From: CAWDCV01 sp963728125
Lineage (GTDB): Bacteria; Actinomycetota; Actinomycetes; CAWDCV01
Direction of reading: 5' to 3'
Assembly (NCBI GenBank): GCA_963728125.1
Contig: CAVSIZ010000018.1
Coordinates: 62,001-126,000, forward strand
Length of the DNA: 64,000 nt
The translations under genes and the position numbers were made by a program. Below the pieces are notes generated by a model, which worked only from the letters and a program-made list of their open reading frames with translations, was not told the DNA's origin and did not search any database. This document shows, one piece after another, positions 1 to 7,936 of the stretch; the stretch's first letter is position 1, and the number at the start of each line of letters is the position of its first letter.

Positions 1-517
1 GCGCGATCAGCTCGACTCGCTCGGCGCGACCGACACCCGGATCGTCGTCACAAGCGACCTCGATGAGTACGCGATCGCGGCGCTCGCGGCGGCGCCGGTC
101 GACGGATATGGCGTCGGTACCTCCCTGGTGACCGGCAGCGGCGCGCCTACTGCTGGACTGGTCTACAAACTCGTCGCCCGCGGCGCGGACGACCCGGGCG
201 GCCCGCTGATCCCGGTGGCAAAGCGATCGATCGGCAAGCCGAGCATCGGCGGCCGCAAGGTGGCAGTGCGCCGCCGCGACGCCTCCGGAACGGCCACCCA
301 TGAGGTGGTCTCCGCCTTCGGACCGCCCATCGACGACGGCGACGATCGGCCGCTGATGGTGCCATTGATGCGCGGCGGCGACATCGTGGCCGAGTCGTCT
401 CTCGACAGCGCCCGCAAGCGCCACGTCGAGTCTCGCGCCGAGCTCCCGCCAGCTGCCGTCCAGCTGTCTCGAGGGGAGCCAGCCATCCCCACGGTCTTCG
501 AGGAGGAGCACCCATGA
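1..517 (+). CDS. pncB: Nicotinate phosphoribosyltransferase, C-terminal part (5' truncated by window edge)
   Basis: Reading frame 2 is open from the window edge to a TGA at 515-517. The translation carries the end of the NAPRTase barrel: a strand ending IVVTSDLDEYAI, then VDGYGVGTSLVT, the glycine-rich phosphate-binding loop typical of this family, followed by YKLVA and a KRSIGKPS-like segment. The enzyme makes nicotinate mononucleotide from nicotinate and PRPP in NAD salvage, in the cytoplasm. The stop overlaps the ATG of the next gene by ATGA, so the two are translationally coupled. The neighbour is a nicotinamidase, which supplies nicotinate and supports the call. The start lies outside the window. 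Confidence 0.93.
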   Translation, partial: RDQLDSLGATDTRIVVTSDLDEYAIAALAAAPVDGYGVGTSLVTGSGAPTAGLVYKLVARGADDPGGPLIPVAKRSIGKPSIGGRKVAVRRRDASGTATHEVVSAFGPPIDDGDDRPLMVPLMRGGDIVAESSLDSARKRHVESRAELPPAAVQLSRGEPAIPTVFEEEHP

Positions 518-1135
518 GGGCACCCCAGTCCGCGCTACGGACCCGGCTGGCGCTGGTCGTCGTCGACATGCAGGTCGACTTCGGCTCGCCAGAGGGCGGG
601 CTCTACGTCGACCGCGGCGAGGAGACGATCCCCATCGTCAATGACGAGATCGACGGCGGCCGTGGCCGCCGGATCGCCCGTGTACTACACCCGCGACTGG
701 CATCCGCCAGTAACGCCGCACTTCGCCAAGGACGGCGGCATCTGGCCGGTGCACTGCGTCGCCGGAACGCCCGGTGCCGAGCTTCTCGCCGACCTCCACG
801 TCGAGGGAAAGCTCGTGCACAAGGGCGTGAGTGGCGAGGACGGCTACTCCGGCTTCACGGTCCGCGATCCCGCCACCGGGCGAAACCGAGACCACCGAGC
901 TGGACGACTTCCTTCGGAACGACGACGTGAAGACGCATCGTCGTCGTCGGGCTCGCCGGGGACTACTGCGTCAAGGAGACGGCACTCGACGGCGTCCGGC
1001 TGGGCTACGACGTCACCGTGCTCGCTCGCGGCAACCCGCTTCGTCAACCTGCAGCCCGGTGACGACGACCGCGCGGTGGCCGAGATGACCTCGGCTGGAG
1101 TACGCGTCGAGGGGACGCTACCGAGCGCCGCCTGA
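514..1135 (+). pseudogene. pncA: Nicotinamidase, disrupted by four single-base insertions
   Basis: Nicotinamidase deamidates nicotinamide to nicotinate, the substrate of the upstream pncB. The ATG at 514 follows a GAGGAGG ribosome site inside pncB. All signature parts are present but spread over three frames: VVVDMQVDF (catalytic Asp), RDWHPPVTPHF (metal ligands), HKG (catalytic Lys), GLAGDYCVKETALDG (catalytic Cys) and a C-terminus ending TLPSAA. Frame changes of +1 each fall near 655 (extra G), 878-880 (GGG run), 936 (extra C) and 1030 (extra G). Removing one base at each site restores one uninterrupted protein of about 206 residues. Codon use and motifs are otherwise undamaged, so sequence error is as likely as true decay. 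Confidence 0.85.
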
Positions 1136-1200
1136 CCGCCAGAAATATGTGGGCAACGAGACCAATCCGCTCCTGTCCCCATGACCGAACACCCCCCGAG

Positions 1201-1244
1201 ACCGCGGGTCGGGCACGCTTCGGGAGGGGGTGCCCACCCGCGGT
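1201..1244. terminator. Hairpin terminator between convergent pncA and hmgA
   Basis: ACCGCGGGT (1201-1209) pairs with ACCCGCGGT (1236-1244), and GGGCAC (1211-1216) pairs with GTGCCC (1230-1235), with one bulged C. The 15-bp GC stem lies between the ends of two converging genes and could stop transcription from both sides. There is no U tract, which is common in high-GC actinomycetes. Confidence 0.6.
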
Positions 1245-1267
1245 CCGCGGGGGTCCACATCCGCCGA

Positions 1268-2452
1268 TCAGTGCAGCGACCGTCCCGCCCAGCTCCAGGC
1301 GTACCCCGTGTCCTCGCACGCCAGAGCGGCCTCGCACAGATCGAGCGGTCGGAACGTGTCGACCATGACCGCAAGCTCCTCGAAGGCTTCGACACCCAGC
1401 GAGCGCTCAACCGAGCCCGGCTGCGGGCCATGCGTGAACCCCGATGGATGCAGCGAGATCGACCCCAGCTCGATACCCGAGCCCTTGCGCGCCTCGTAGT
1501 TGCCGCCCGTGTAGAACATCATCTCGTCGCTGTCGACGTTCGCGTGGTTGTACGGCACCGGGATCGACAGCGGGTGGTAGTCGACCTTGCGGGGGACGAA
1601 CGAGCAGACGACGAAGTTGGGTCCCTCGAATGTCTGGTGGACGGGCGGCGGCTGGTGCACGCGCCCAGTGATCGGCTCGAAGTCCGCAACGTTGAACGCG
1701 TACGGGTAGAGGCAGCCGTCCCAACCGACCACGTCGAACGGGTGATGGGCGTAGGTGAAGCGCGTCCACCCGCGTCGATGCTGCACGAGCACCTCGACGT
1801 CGTCGCCATCCGCCAGCAAGGGCTCGCTCGGACCGCGCAGGTCGCGCTCGCAGTACGGCGACGACTCGAGGAACTGGCCCTTCGATGAGAGGTAGCGCCG
1901 CGGCGGCCCGATGTGTCCCGTTGCCTCGACCGTAAGAAGTCGCAGCGGCTCGGCGTCGTCATCGCCAGACCGAGGGAGCCAGCGATGCGTTGTCGAGGTG
2001 GGAATGACGACGTAGTCGCCGGTACCGACCTCAAGGCTGCCGAGGACCGTCTCGACGGTGGCGGCACCCGCCTCGACGTACACGCACTCGTCACCGATCG
2101 CGTTGCGATACAGCGGTGATGGGCGGTCTGCAACGACGTAGGAGATGCGCACGTCCTCGTTCGCAAACAGGTGCTGCCGACCGGTCACTGCGTCGGCACC
2201 CGAGGCGTCCAGCTTGTGCGTGCGAAGGTGTCGCGGTTTGAGGGGGTGGTTCGGCGTGCGCGTGTACGGCGTCGCTTCGTACACGACGCTATCGACGATC
2301 GCGGTGGGCAGGTTGCGGTGATAGAGCAGCGCGGAGTCGGAGGAGAAACCCTCGACGCCCATGAGCTCTTCGGCATACAGCTGTCCGTCGGGTGTACGGA
2401 ACTGGGTGTGGCGCTTGCGGGGGATCTCCCCGACGGCGCGGTAGTAGGGCAT
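1268..2452 (-). CDS. hmgA: Homogentisate 1,2-dioxygenase
   Basis: This 394-residue protein opens the aromatic ring of homogentisate to maleylacetoacetate in tyrosine/phenylalanine breakdown. The start MPYYRAVGE was chosen because it begins the conserved family N-terminus and has AAAGGG upstream; the frame runs open about 45 codons further without homology. The iron-binding region is seen at about residues 302-345: NHANVDSDEMMFYTGG, then SLHPSGFTHGPQPG, giving the His, Glu and His ligands expected for the cupin active site. It is divergent from an unknown gene at 2521. HPPD, the previous step, lies 10 kb away and is not in the same operon; no fumarylacetoacetase is in the window. Confidence 0.93.
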   Translation of the reverse strand: MPYYRAVGEIPRKRHTQFRTPDGQLYAEELMGVEGFSSDSALLYHRNLPTAIVDSVVYEATPYTRTPNHPLKPRHLRTHKLDASGADAVTGRQHLFANEDVRISYVVADRPSPLYRNAIGDECVYVEAGAATVETVLGSLEVGTGDYVVIPTSTTHRWLPRSGDDDAEPLRLLTVEATGHIGPPRRYLSSKGQFLESSPYCERDLRGPSEPLLADGDDVEVLVQHRRGWTRFTYAHHPFDVVGWDGCLYPYAFNVADFEPITGRVHQPPPVHQTFEGPNFVVCSFVPRKVDYHPLSIPVPYNHANVDSDEMMFYTGGNYEARKGSGIELGSISLHPSGFTHGPQPGSVERSLGVEAFEELAVMVDTFRPLDLCEAALACEDTGYAWSWAGRSLH

Positions 2453-2520
2453 CGGACGACCCTTTCGGCGGTGATCCAGCATGCTGTTCTCGTTCGTCAC
2501 GCTGCTGTACGGTCCGGCGC

Positions 2521-3360
2521 ATGTCAACCGCGACGCTTCTCGCGGGATTGGTCGACGACGCAGCACTGTTTCCGCCGGGCAACGCACCGATGGACGTCGC
2601 CGTACGCCAGCATCGCGCGCATCGCACGGCGTCGTATGCGCCGCTCGTGGGGCGCTTCCTGTGCCCGGCGTCGCGGCTCGTCGAACTCTCGGAGCAGCTG
2701 TTCGCTAGCGAGACCGTGCGCCTCGGGATCATCGTCGACACCGGCATCGATGGGATCGAGAAGGCATTCGCGACGGCTGCGGGTGAGCCGCGCTTCGTGG
2801 TCGAACTGGTCGAGGTGGCGCTCCCAGCAGAGGCCGACCTGGATCGGGCCGCGGAAGCCGCGGCGGCGCAGTTGCAGCTCGCACCACCCGGCGCGCGCTC
2901 GTTCGTGGAGCTGCCGCGCGTTCGTGGTTGGCAGGACGGGTTAGCGGTTCTGGCTCGGGAACGTCTCGGCGCCAAGCTGCGTACCGGCGGCACCGTCGCC
3001 AGCGCATTTCCGAGCGACGATGACGTGCTCGACTTCCTACGCTCGTGCGTGGCGGCAGGCGTGCCCTTCAAGTGCACGGCCGGTCTCCACGAAGCGCTGC
3101 GTCATCGCGATCCGATCACAGGATTTCAGCACCACGGCTTCCTCAACATCCTGGCCGCGACGTGCAGCATCGGCGACGAGCGGGACGAGGTTGTTGCGCT
3201 CACCGAGACCGACGGCACTCGCCTCGCGACGTACCTGCGCAGCCTCGACAACCGCGTTGCCATTCGGGCGCGCAGCATGTTCGTGAGTTACGGCAGTTGC
3301 AGCATCGACGAACCGGTCCGCGATCTCGCCGACCTCGGCCTGCTCTCGCTGTCGGACTGA
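2521..3360 (+). CDS. Conserved protein of unknown function divergent from hmgA
   Basis: I do not recognise a named family for this 279-residue soluble protein. It begins MSTATLLAGLVDDAALFPPGNAPM, and its second half contains GVPFKCTAGLHEAL, HHGFLNILAA and MFVSYGSCSIDEP, which look like conserved active-site style loops of an alpha/beta-barrel enzyme. No signal peptide or membrane segment is visible. A TACGGT -10 element (2508-2513) stands only 7 nt before the ATG and no ribosome site is present, so the mRNA is probably leaderless. Only 68 bp separate it from the divergent hmgA start, so a role linked to aromatic amino acid catabolism is plausible but is an inference. Confidence 0.75.
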   Translation: MSTATLLAGLVDDAALFPPGNAPMDVAVRQHRAHRTASYAPLVGRFLCPASRLVELSEQLFASETVRLGIIVDTGIDGIEKAFATAAGEPRFVVELVEVALPAEADLDRAAEAAAAQLQLAPPGARSFVELPRVRGWQDGLAVLARERLGAKLRTGGTVASAFPSDDDVLDFLRSCVAAGVPFKCTAGLHEALRHRDPITGFQHHGFLNILAATCSIGDERDEVVALTETDGTRLATYLRSLDNRVAIRARSMFVSYGSCSIDEPVRDLADLGLLSLSD

Positions 3361-3473
3361 CGGCAGCCCGGCTCTCGCAACGGTCATGGACTAATCCACG
3401 GCAGAGACCGTCCCGTCATCGGCGGATCGTGAAGATCTGTCCATGATCGTTGCGCGAAGGGAGCGACGCATAC

Positions 3474-3522
3474 TTGACATCGGATCGCCATACTCGAATA
3501 CTCTGTTTCAAGTATTCGAGTA
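3474..3522 (+). promoter_or_regulatory. padR promoter with overlapping operator palindrome
   Basis: TTGACA at 3474-3479, a 17-bp spacer and AATACT at 3497-3502 form a good housekeeping promoter. A perfect 12-bp inverted repeat, TACTCGAATACT (3491-3502) and AGTATTCGAGTA (3511-3522), spaced 8 bp, covers the -10 and the expected start site. This is the layout of an autorepressed PadR gene; the repeat is far more AT-rich than its surroundings. Confidence 0.8.
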
Positions 3523-3532
3523 GGGAGAGCCG

Positions 3533-4219
3533 ATGACGAGGCGTCGTGTGTCCAACCCGCTCGCGCTCGCGGTCATGGGCTGCCTCGCGGAGCGACCGAT
3601 GCATCCGTACGAAATCTCCACGACCCTGCGCAGCCGGGGCAAGGAGCACAGCATCAAGCTCAACTACGGATCGCTGTACGCGGTAGTTGAGTCGCTGCAG
3701 AAGCACGGCCTCATTCGCACCCGCGAGACCACCCGCGAGGGGCGGCGGCCGGAACGGACGGTGTACGAGATCACCGAGGCCGGCGTTGCGGAGTTCGAGG
3801 ACTGGCTCGCCGAGCTGCTCTCGACGCCGGTACGCGACTTCACTTCGCTCGAGGCGGGGCTGTCGCTGATGCCGGGGCTGCCGCCTGACGAGGTCGCGAG
3901 ACTCCTCACGCAACGCGCCGAGCGGCTGCGCGTGGAGCTGCGCGCGATCGACGCGGCGCACGACGTCGCCACCGAGTCCGGGCTGCCCGATCTGTTCCTC
4001 GTCGAGAGCCACTATCGACGCCACATGCTGCAAGCCGAGCTCGACTTCGTCATGCCGTTGGCCAAGGACATCCGGTCCAGCGCGTTCGCGGGCACCAAGG
4101 TGTGGCGGCGAATGTACGAGTTGCGAGACGACGGCGTCTCGATCCAAGACATCTTCGCCGACCCCGTGACCTACCTCGGGGAGGAGGCCGCTGCGCTGAC
4201 CCACGATCCGTACAGCTGA
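3533..4219 (+). CDS. PadR family transcriptional regulator
   Basis: This 228-residue protein has the N-terminal PadR winged helix: NPLALAVMGCLAERPMHPYEIS, then KLNYGSLYAVVESLQKHGLI and a wing with RTVYEITEAG. A C-terminal helical region of about 110 residues (the Vir_act_alpha_C-type dimerisation part) follows. ATG 3533 has AGGGAGAG upstream. PadR repressors often control an adjacent drug exporter, and an ABC-2 type exporter follows 137 bp downstream on the same strand. A 12+12 bp palindrome on its own promoter indicates autoregulation. The inducing ligand cannot be read from the sequence. Confidence 0.93.
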   Translation: MTRRRVSNPLALAVMGCLAERPMHPYEISTTLRSRGKEHSIKLNYGSLYAVVESLQKHGLIRTRETTREGRRPERTVYEITEAGVAEFEDWLAELLSTPVRDFTSLEAGLSLMPGLPPDEVARLLTQRAERLRVELRAIDAAHDVATESGLPDLFLVESHYRRHMLQAELDFVMPLAKDIRSSAFAGTKVWRRMYELRDDGVSIQDIFADPVTYLGEEAAALTHDPYS

Positions 4220-4225
4220 CAGAAA

Positions 4226-4259
4226 CCCCTGGCCGGTGCGGCAAACACCGAGCCAGGGG
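4226..4259 (+). terminator. Hairpin after padR
   Basis: CCCCTGGC (4226-4233) pairs with GCCAGGGG (4252-4259), with an inner GGTG/CACC pair, starting 6 nt after the padR stop. It could end the padR transcript or partially limit read-through into the ABC genes, which have no other clear promoter in the gap. Confidence 0.55.
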
Positions 4260-4356
4260 CCGAACACCCGAGTCGGACCGCGAACGGCCCGTCCCGAGGC
4301 GCAAGCTCACGATAGGCGTCGCGGTTCCGACTTCCCACTTCTCGAAGGGAAGTCTC

Positions 4357-5346
4357 ATGTTCGACGCGCGCTCGGCGGCCATTACGGCCGTCGACCTGGT
4401 CAAGACCTACCGCTCCGGGCGACGTACGCCCGCGATCCGTGCACTCGATGGCCTGTCCCTCAATGTGACTGCCGCCAGCGTTTTCGCATTGCTCGGCCCG
4501 AACGGTGCCGGTAAGTCCACGACCGTTCGCATTCTCACGACGTTGGCCCGCCCGGACTCCGGGCAAGCGACAGTTGCCGGCGTGGACGTGGGCCACGAGC
4601 CCGAGACCGTCCGGCGGATCATCGGCCTGGTCTCTCAGAAGGCATCCACCGATCCGATGGCGACGGCTCGAGAAAACCTCGTGCTAGCCGGGCGAATTCA
4701 CGGCATGTCGGCGGCCGACGCACGGGCACGGGCGACGGAACTACTGCGCCGGTTCGATCTCGACGATGCAGCCGACCGATTGGCCAGAACGTTCTCCGGC
4801 GGTATGTCCCGCAAGATCGATGTCGCCATCGGCCTCATGCATCGACCGCAGGTGCTGTTCCTCGACGAGCCGACCACCGGCCTCGACCCCGAGGCACGTA
4901 CGGAAATGTGGACCGAGATCGACGAGCTGGTCGCGCAGGAGGACGTGACCGTGCTGCTCACCACGCACTACCTCGACGAGGCCGACCACCTTGCCGACCG
5001 GCTCGCCATCGTCGACCGGGGACGACTGATCGTCGAAGGCACTCCAGAGGAGCTGAAGAGTGACCTGCGCGGGGACACCGTCCACGTCGAACTGAGCTCC
5101 GCCGATGCCACGTCGATGGCCGTGGGGCTGCTCACCCGCGTAGCGGGCTTGCGCGACATCGACGTCGACGGGCGAAGCGTCCGCGCCCGGGCAGAACATG
5201 GAGCACGCGCCGTTCCAACGATCATCGCGGCCCTGGATGATGCCGGCGTCTCGACTGCTTCGGTGACGGTTGCGCGCCCTTCGCTCGATGACGTCTACCT
5301 GCGGCACGTCGGACGCAGCTTCGCGGCGACGGAGGTGGCGGCATGA
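4357..5346 (+). CDS. DrrA-type ABC transporter ATP-binding protein
   Basis: This 329-residue ATPase drives the membrane partner encoded next. Walker A is GPNGAGKST at about residue 47, the ABC signature is FSGGMSRK near 147, and Walker B is LFLDEPTTGLDPEA near 168. A C-terminal extension of about 85 residues (from the ELKSDLRGDTVHVEL segment to LDDVYLRHVGR) is the domain seen in daunorubicin-resistance (DrrA) type exporters. ATG 4357 is preceded by GAAGGGAAG. The TGA overlaps the next ATG (ATGA at 5343-5346). With the PadR upstream this looks like a regulated drug or metabolite exporter; the substrate is unknown. Confidence 0.92.
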   Translation: MFDARSAAITAVDLVKTYRSGRRTPAIRALDGLSLNVTAASVFALLGPNGAGKSTTVRILTTLARPDSGQATVAGVDVGHEPETVRRIIGLVSQKASTDPMATARENLVLAGRIHGMSAADARARATELLRRFDLDDAADRLARTFSGGMSRKIDVAIGLMHRPQVLFLDEPTTGLDPEARTEMWTEIDELVAQEDVTVLLTTHYLDEADHLADRLAIVDRGRLIVEGTPEELKSDLRGDTVHVELSSADATSMAVGLLTRVAGLRDIDVDGRSVRARAEHGARAVPTIIAALDDAGVSTASVTVARPSLDDVYLRHVGRSFAATEVAA

Positions 5347-6167
5347 GCACCCTCGTCGTGACAACACCAGTCATTCGCCCGCGCCGGGCGGAGCTCGTAC
5401 GGCACTCGATGTACCTGACGGGTCGATCGCTGCGCAGCCTCTGGCGGCAGCCTGCGTTTGCGGCGATCACCCTGACGCAACCGGTGATCTGGTTGCTGCT
5501 CTTCGGGCAGCTCTTTCAGGCCGTCGCCGACATCCCGGGCTTCGCTGCCGCAAACGGCTCGTACCTGGAGTTCATCACGCCGGGCGTCGTCGTCATGACA
5601 GCGCTGTTCTCGAGCGCGTGGGCCGGCACGGTCTACATCGACGACATGAATCGCGGTGTCATGGATCGACTGCTGGCATCTCCCGTACGTCGGGGCGCGA
5701 TGATGATGGGCACGCTGTCGTACCAGGCGCTGACGACGGTGCTGCAGACATTCATCATCATCGGCATCGCGCTCCTGCTCGGTGCCCGCTTCGCTGGCGG
5801 GGCCACTGGCTTCGCAGTGACGATCCTGGCCGCGGTGCTGATCTCGATCGTGCTGGCGTCACTGTCGAACGCCTTGGCGCTGCTGCTGCGCCAGCAGGAA
5901 GCCCTCATCGGCGTCAGTCAGTTTCTTGTCCTGCCGCTGCAGTTCCTGTCGGCGGCGCTCATGGCCATCAGCCTGGCGCCAACCTGGGTGCAGAACGTCG
6001 CTCGCTACAACCCCGTTGACTGGGCCGTTGTTGCCTCGCGCGAGGCGCTGTCTGCGGACCCCGACTGGACGATGGTCTGGTCTCGACTCGGCTTGCTTGC
6101 CGCACTCGCAACGCTGATGGCTTGGCTAGCGACGAGGGCCTTCGGCGCGTACCAGCGCTCGCTTTGA
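5343..6167 (+). CDS. ABC-2 type transporter permease (DrrB-like)
   Basis: This 274-residue integral membrane protein is the partner of the ATPase upstream. Six hydrophobic segments are visible, including FAAITLTQPVIWLLLFGQLF (first TM, ~35-55) and SQFLVLPLQFLSAALMAISL (~190-210). The ABC-2 motif region has NRGVMDRLLASPVRRGAMMMG after TM2 and VARYNPVDWAVVASREAL before the last helix. It is translationally coupled by ATGA overlap to the ATPase. It runs head-on towards the IclR gene with 31 bp between stops; no strong hairpin is seen there. Confidence 0.92.
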   Translation: MSTLVVTTPVIRPRRAELVRHSMYLTGRSLRSLWRQPAFAAITLTQPVIWLLLFGQLFQAVADIPGFAAANGSYLEFITPGVVVMTALFSSAWAGTVYIDDMNRGVMDRLLASPVRRGAMMMGTLSYQALTTVLQTFIIIGIALLLGARFAGGATGFAVTILAAVLISIVLASLSNALALLLRQQEALIGVSQFLVLPLQFLSAALMAISLAPTWVQNVARYNPVDWAVVASREALSADPDWTMVWSRLGLLAALATLMAWLATRAFGAYQRSL

Positions 6168-6198
6168 GCGTTCGTCGGAGGGAGTCACCCGCTAACTC

Positions 6199-6978
6199 TC
6201 AAGCGGTGGCTGACCGCGCCCACCGAGCGGGGAAAGCCGGCCAGCGCGGGGCCCCGAGCTCGCGTGACACCGACCGCGCCGCGGAGCGCAGCGCGTCGAC
6301 GGTGGCGGTGTCGGGTGGCCACTCACTGGCCGGCACGACAACTTCAAGTGCGCCGGCGACCTCGCCGGCGGAGTCGACCAGCGGCGCCGCGACGCCGCAT
6401 TCGCCGAGCACGGCCTCTTCGACCTCGGTCGCCATGCCGGTATCGGCGATGGCGGCGAGTTGCTCGCGCAGCACCACCGGGTCCGTGACCGTGTCACCGG
6501 TCATGCTGCGCAGCTTCTGCATGTCCGCCACGACGTCGCCATGGGGTTCGAACGCCAGCAGCGCCTTACCCAATGCGCTGGCGTGGGCCGGGATGACGAT
6601 CCCAACCTCGGGCATCTGCCGGGTTCCGTCAGGGCGGGGAACGTGGTGGACCACGACGACATCGTCGAGCAGCAGGACCCCGGTGCGGATGGCGCATCCC
6701 GATCGCTGGGCGAGATCCTCCGCCCACGGTGACACCCGCGAGCGCAGCTCGAGCGAGTCGAGGTAGACGTTGCCGAGGCGCAGCGTCGCCGGCCCGAGCC
6801 GGTAGCGACCGGAGTCGCGCTCCTGCTGGACCATGCCGTGGGCGAGCAGGGTGCGGATGATGCCGTGCACCGTCGACGGCGCCAGTTCCACTGCAGCGGA
6901 GATCTCGCCGAGGCTCATTCGCCGCTCACCCTGCAGCACCGTGAGGATGCGCAGCGCACGATCCACCGACTGGATCAT
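6199..6978 (-). CDS. IclR family transcriptional regulator of the dihydroxyacetone operon
   Basis: This 259-residue protein has the IclR winged helix (QSVDRALRILTVL, then SLGEISAAVELAPSTVHGIIRTL) and a C-terminal effector-binding domain with VHHVPRPDGTR and ASALGKALLAF. The start MIQSVDRAL at 6978 was chosen for its AGGAGG site 8 nt upstream; a GTG 18 bp earlier has none. It is divergent from the MIP channel-dhaKLM operon with a palindrome in the gap, so control of that operon is the natural inference. The ligand is likely dihydroxyacetone or a phosphorylated product, but this is not shown by sequence. Confidence 0.92.
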   Translation of the reverse strand: MIQSVDRALRILTVLQGERRMSLGEISAAVELAPSTVHGIIRTLLAHGMVQQERDSGRYRLGPATLRLGNVYLDSLELRSRVSPWAEDLAQRSGCAIRTGVLLLDDVVVVHHVPRPDGTRQMPEVGIVIPAHASALGKALLAFEPHGDVVADMQKLRSMTGDTVTDPVVLREQLAAIADTGMATEVEEAVLGECGVAAPLVDSAGEVAGALEVVVPASEWPPDTATVDALRSAARSVSRELGAPRWPAFPARWARSATA

Positions 6979-7045
6979 CGGCTGACCTCCTCTCACGGTT
7001 CACCTCTTGTGCCCGTGGCGGAAGCAGCGTAGCGTCCGCACATGA

Positions 7046-7060
7046 TTCGACATAGTCGAA
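7046..7060. promoter_or_regulatory. Palindrome in the IclR/dha intergenic region (likely IclR operator)
   Basis: TTCGAC (7046-7051), ATA, GTCGAA (7055-7060) is a perfect 15-bp palindrome between the divergent IclR gene and the dha operon. IclR-family operators are short palindromes of this size. A second half-like CATTCGA follows at 7064-7070. Confidence 0.6.
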
Positions 7061-7090
7061 CGTCATTCGAGCTCAGAAGGAAGGGTGCAC

Positions 7091-7936
7091 ATGGATGAAC
7101 CCACCACCGTGCAGAAGCTGATCGCCGAGGTCCTCGGTACGGCATTTCTGGTGTTCGTCGGCGTGGGCTCGGTGCCGGCGACACTGATCGTGAACGGTGA
7201 TTCGCCCTTCACGATGGCCGACCTCGGGGTCATCTCGTTTGCCTTCGGCACGATCGTCGTCGCCACCGTGTACGCGCTCGGACACATCTCGGGCAACCAC
7301 ATCAATCCCGCGGTCACCCTCGGCCTCGCAGCGACCGGAAAGTTCCCCTGGTCGCAGGTCCCGGCCTATCTCGCGGCCCAGGTTGTCGGCGCGATCGTCG
7401 GCGCGGTCGCCATTCTCGGCGTGCTCGGCTCCGCGGCCAGCGACGTTGGCCTCGGCGTCGCGTCGTATGGCGCGGGAGTGAGCGCCGGACAGGCGTTCAT
7501 CGCCGAATTCGTCGGCACTTTCATCCTGGTGTTCACGATCTTCGGCGTGATCCACCGCAAGGCGGCCGCCGGCTTTGCCGGCATTGCCATTGGCCTGGTG
7601 GTCTTCGCAGCCATCATCCCGGTCGCGCCCGCAACTGGTGCATCGATCAACCCCGCGCGTACCTTCGGACCGATGCTGGTCCAGCAGATCGCGGGAGGCA
7701 CCGTCGAGTGGAGCCAGCTGCCGGTCTACCTGATTGCCGAGTTCGCGGCCGGTGTTGCAGCAGGCTTTGTCTACCTCGTCATCTCCCGAACTCCTGGCGA
7801 TGCCGGGGATGCCGGTCCGAGCGTGCAGGTTGCCGAGGCGCCCATTCCCGTCGAGGTGGGCGAGACCTACGACTCCGGGACCGCGGAGTCCAGGTCGTTT
7901 GCCGACCGTCCCACTGAGCGGAGGTCCTCCTCGTGA
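7091..7936 (+). CDS. MIP family channel (aquaporin/glycerol facilitator type)
   Basis: This 281-residue inner-membrane channel has six TM helices and two half-helices. Both NPA boxes are intact: HINPAVTL with N at about residue 72 and SINPARTFGP with N at about 187. Glycerol facilitators usually have Asp after the second NPAR (NPARD); here it is Thr, more like water-selective members. Nevertheless it leads an operon for dihydroxyacetone phosphorylation, so passage of dihydroxyacetone or glycerol is likely. A polar tail of about 45 residues follows the last helix. ATG 7091 has AAGGAAGGG upstream; an in-frame GTG at 7085 lies within that site. Its TGA overlaps the GTG of dhaK. Confidence 0.9.
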   Translation: MDEPTTVQKLIAEVLGTAFLVFVGVGSVPATLIVNGDSPFTMADLGVISFAFGTIVVATVYALGHISGNHINPAVTLGLAATGKFPWSQVPAYLAAQVVGAIVGAVAILGVLGSAASDVGLGVASYGAGVSAGQAFIAEFVGTFILVFTIFGVIHRKAAAGFAGIAIGLVVFAAIIPVAPATGASINPARTFGPMLVQQIAGGTVEWSQLPVYLIAEFAAGVAAGFVYLVISRTPGDAGDAGPSVQVAEAPIPVEVGETYDSGTAESRSFADRPTERRSSS

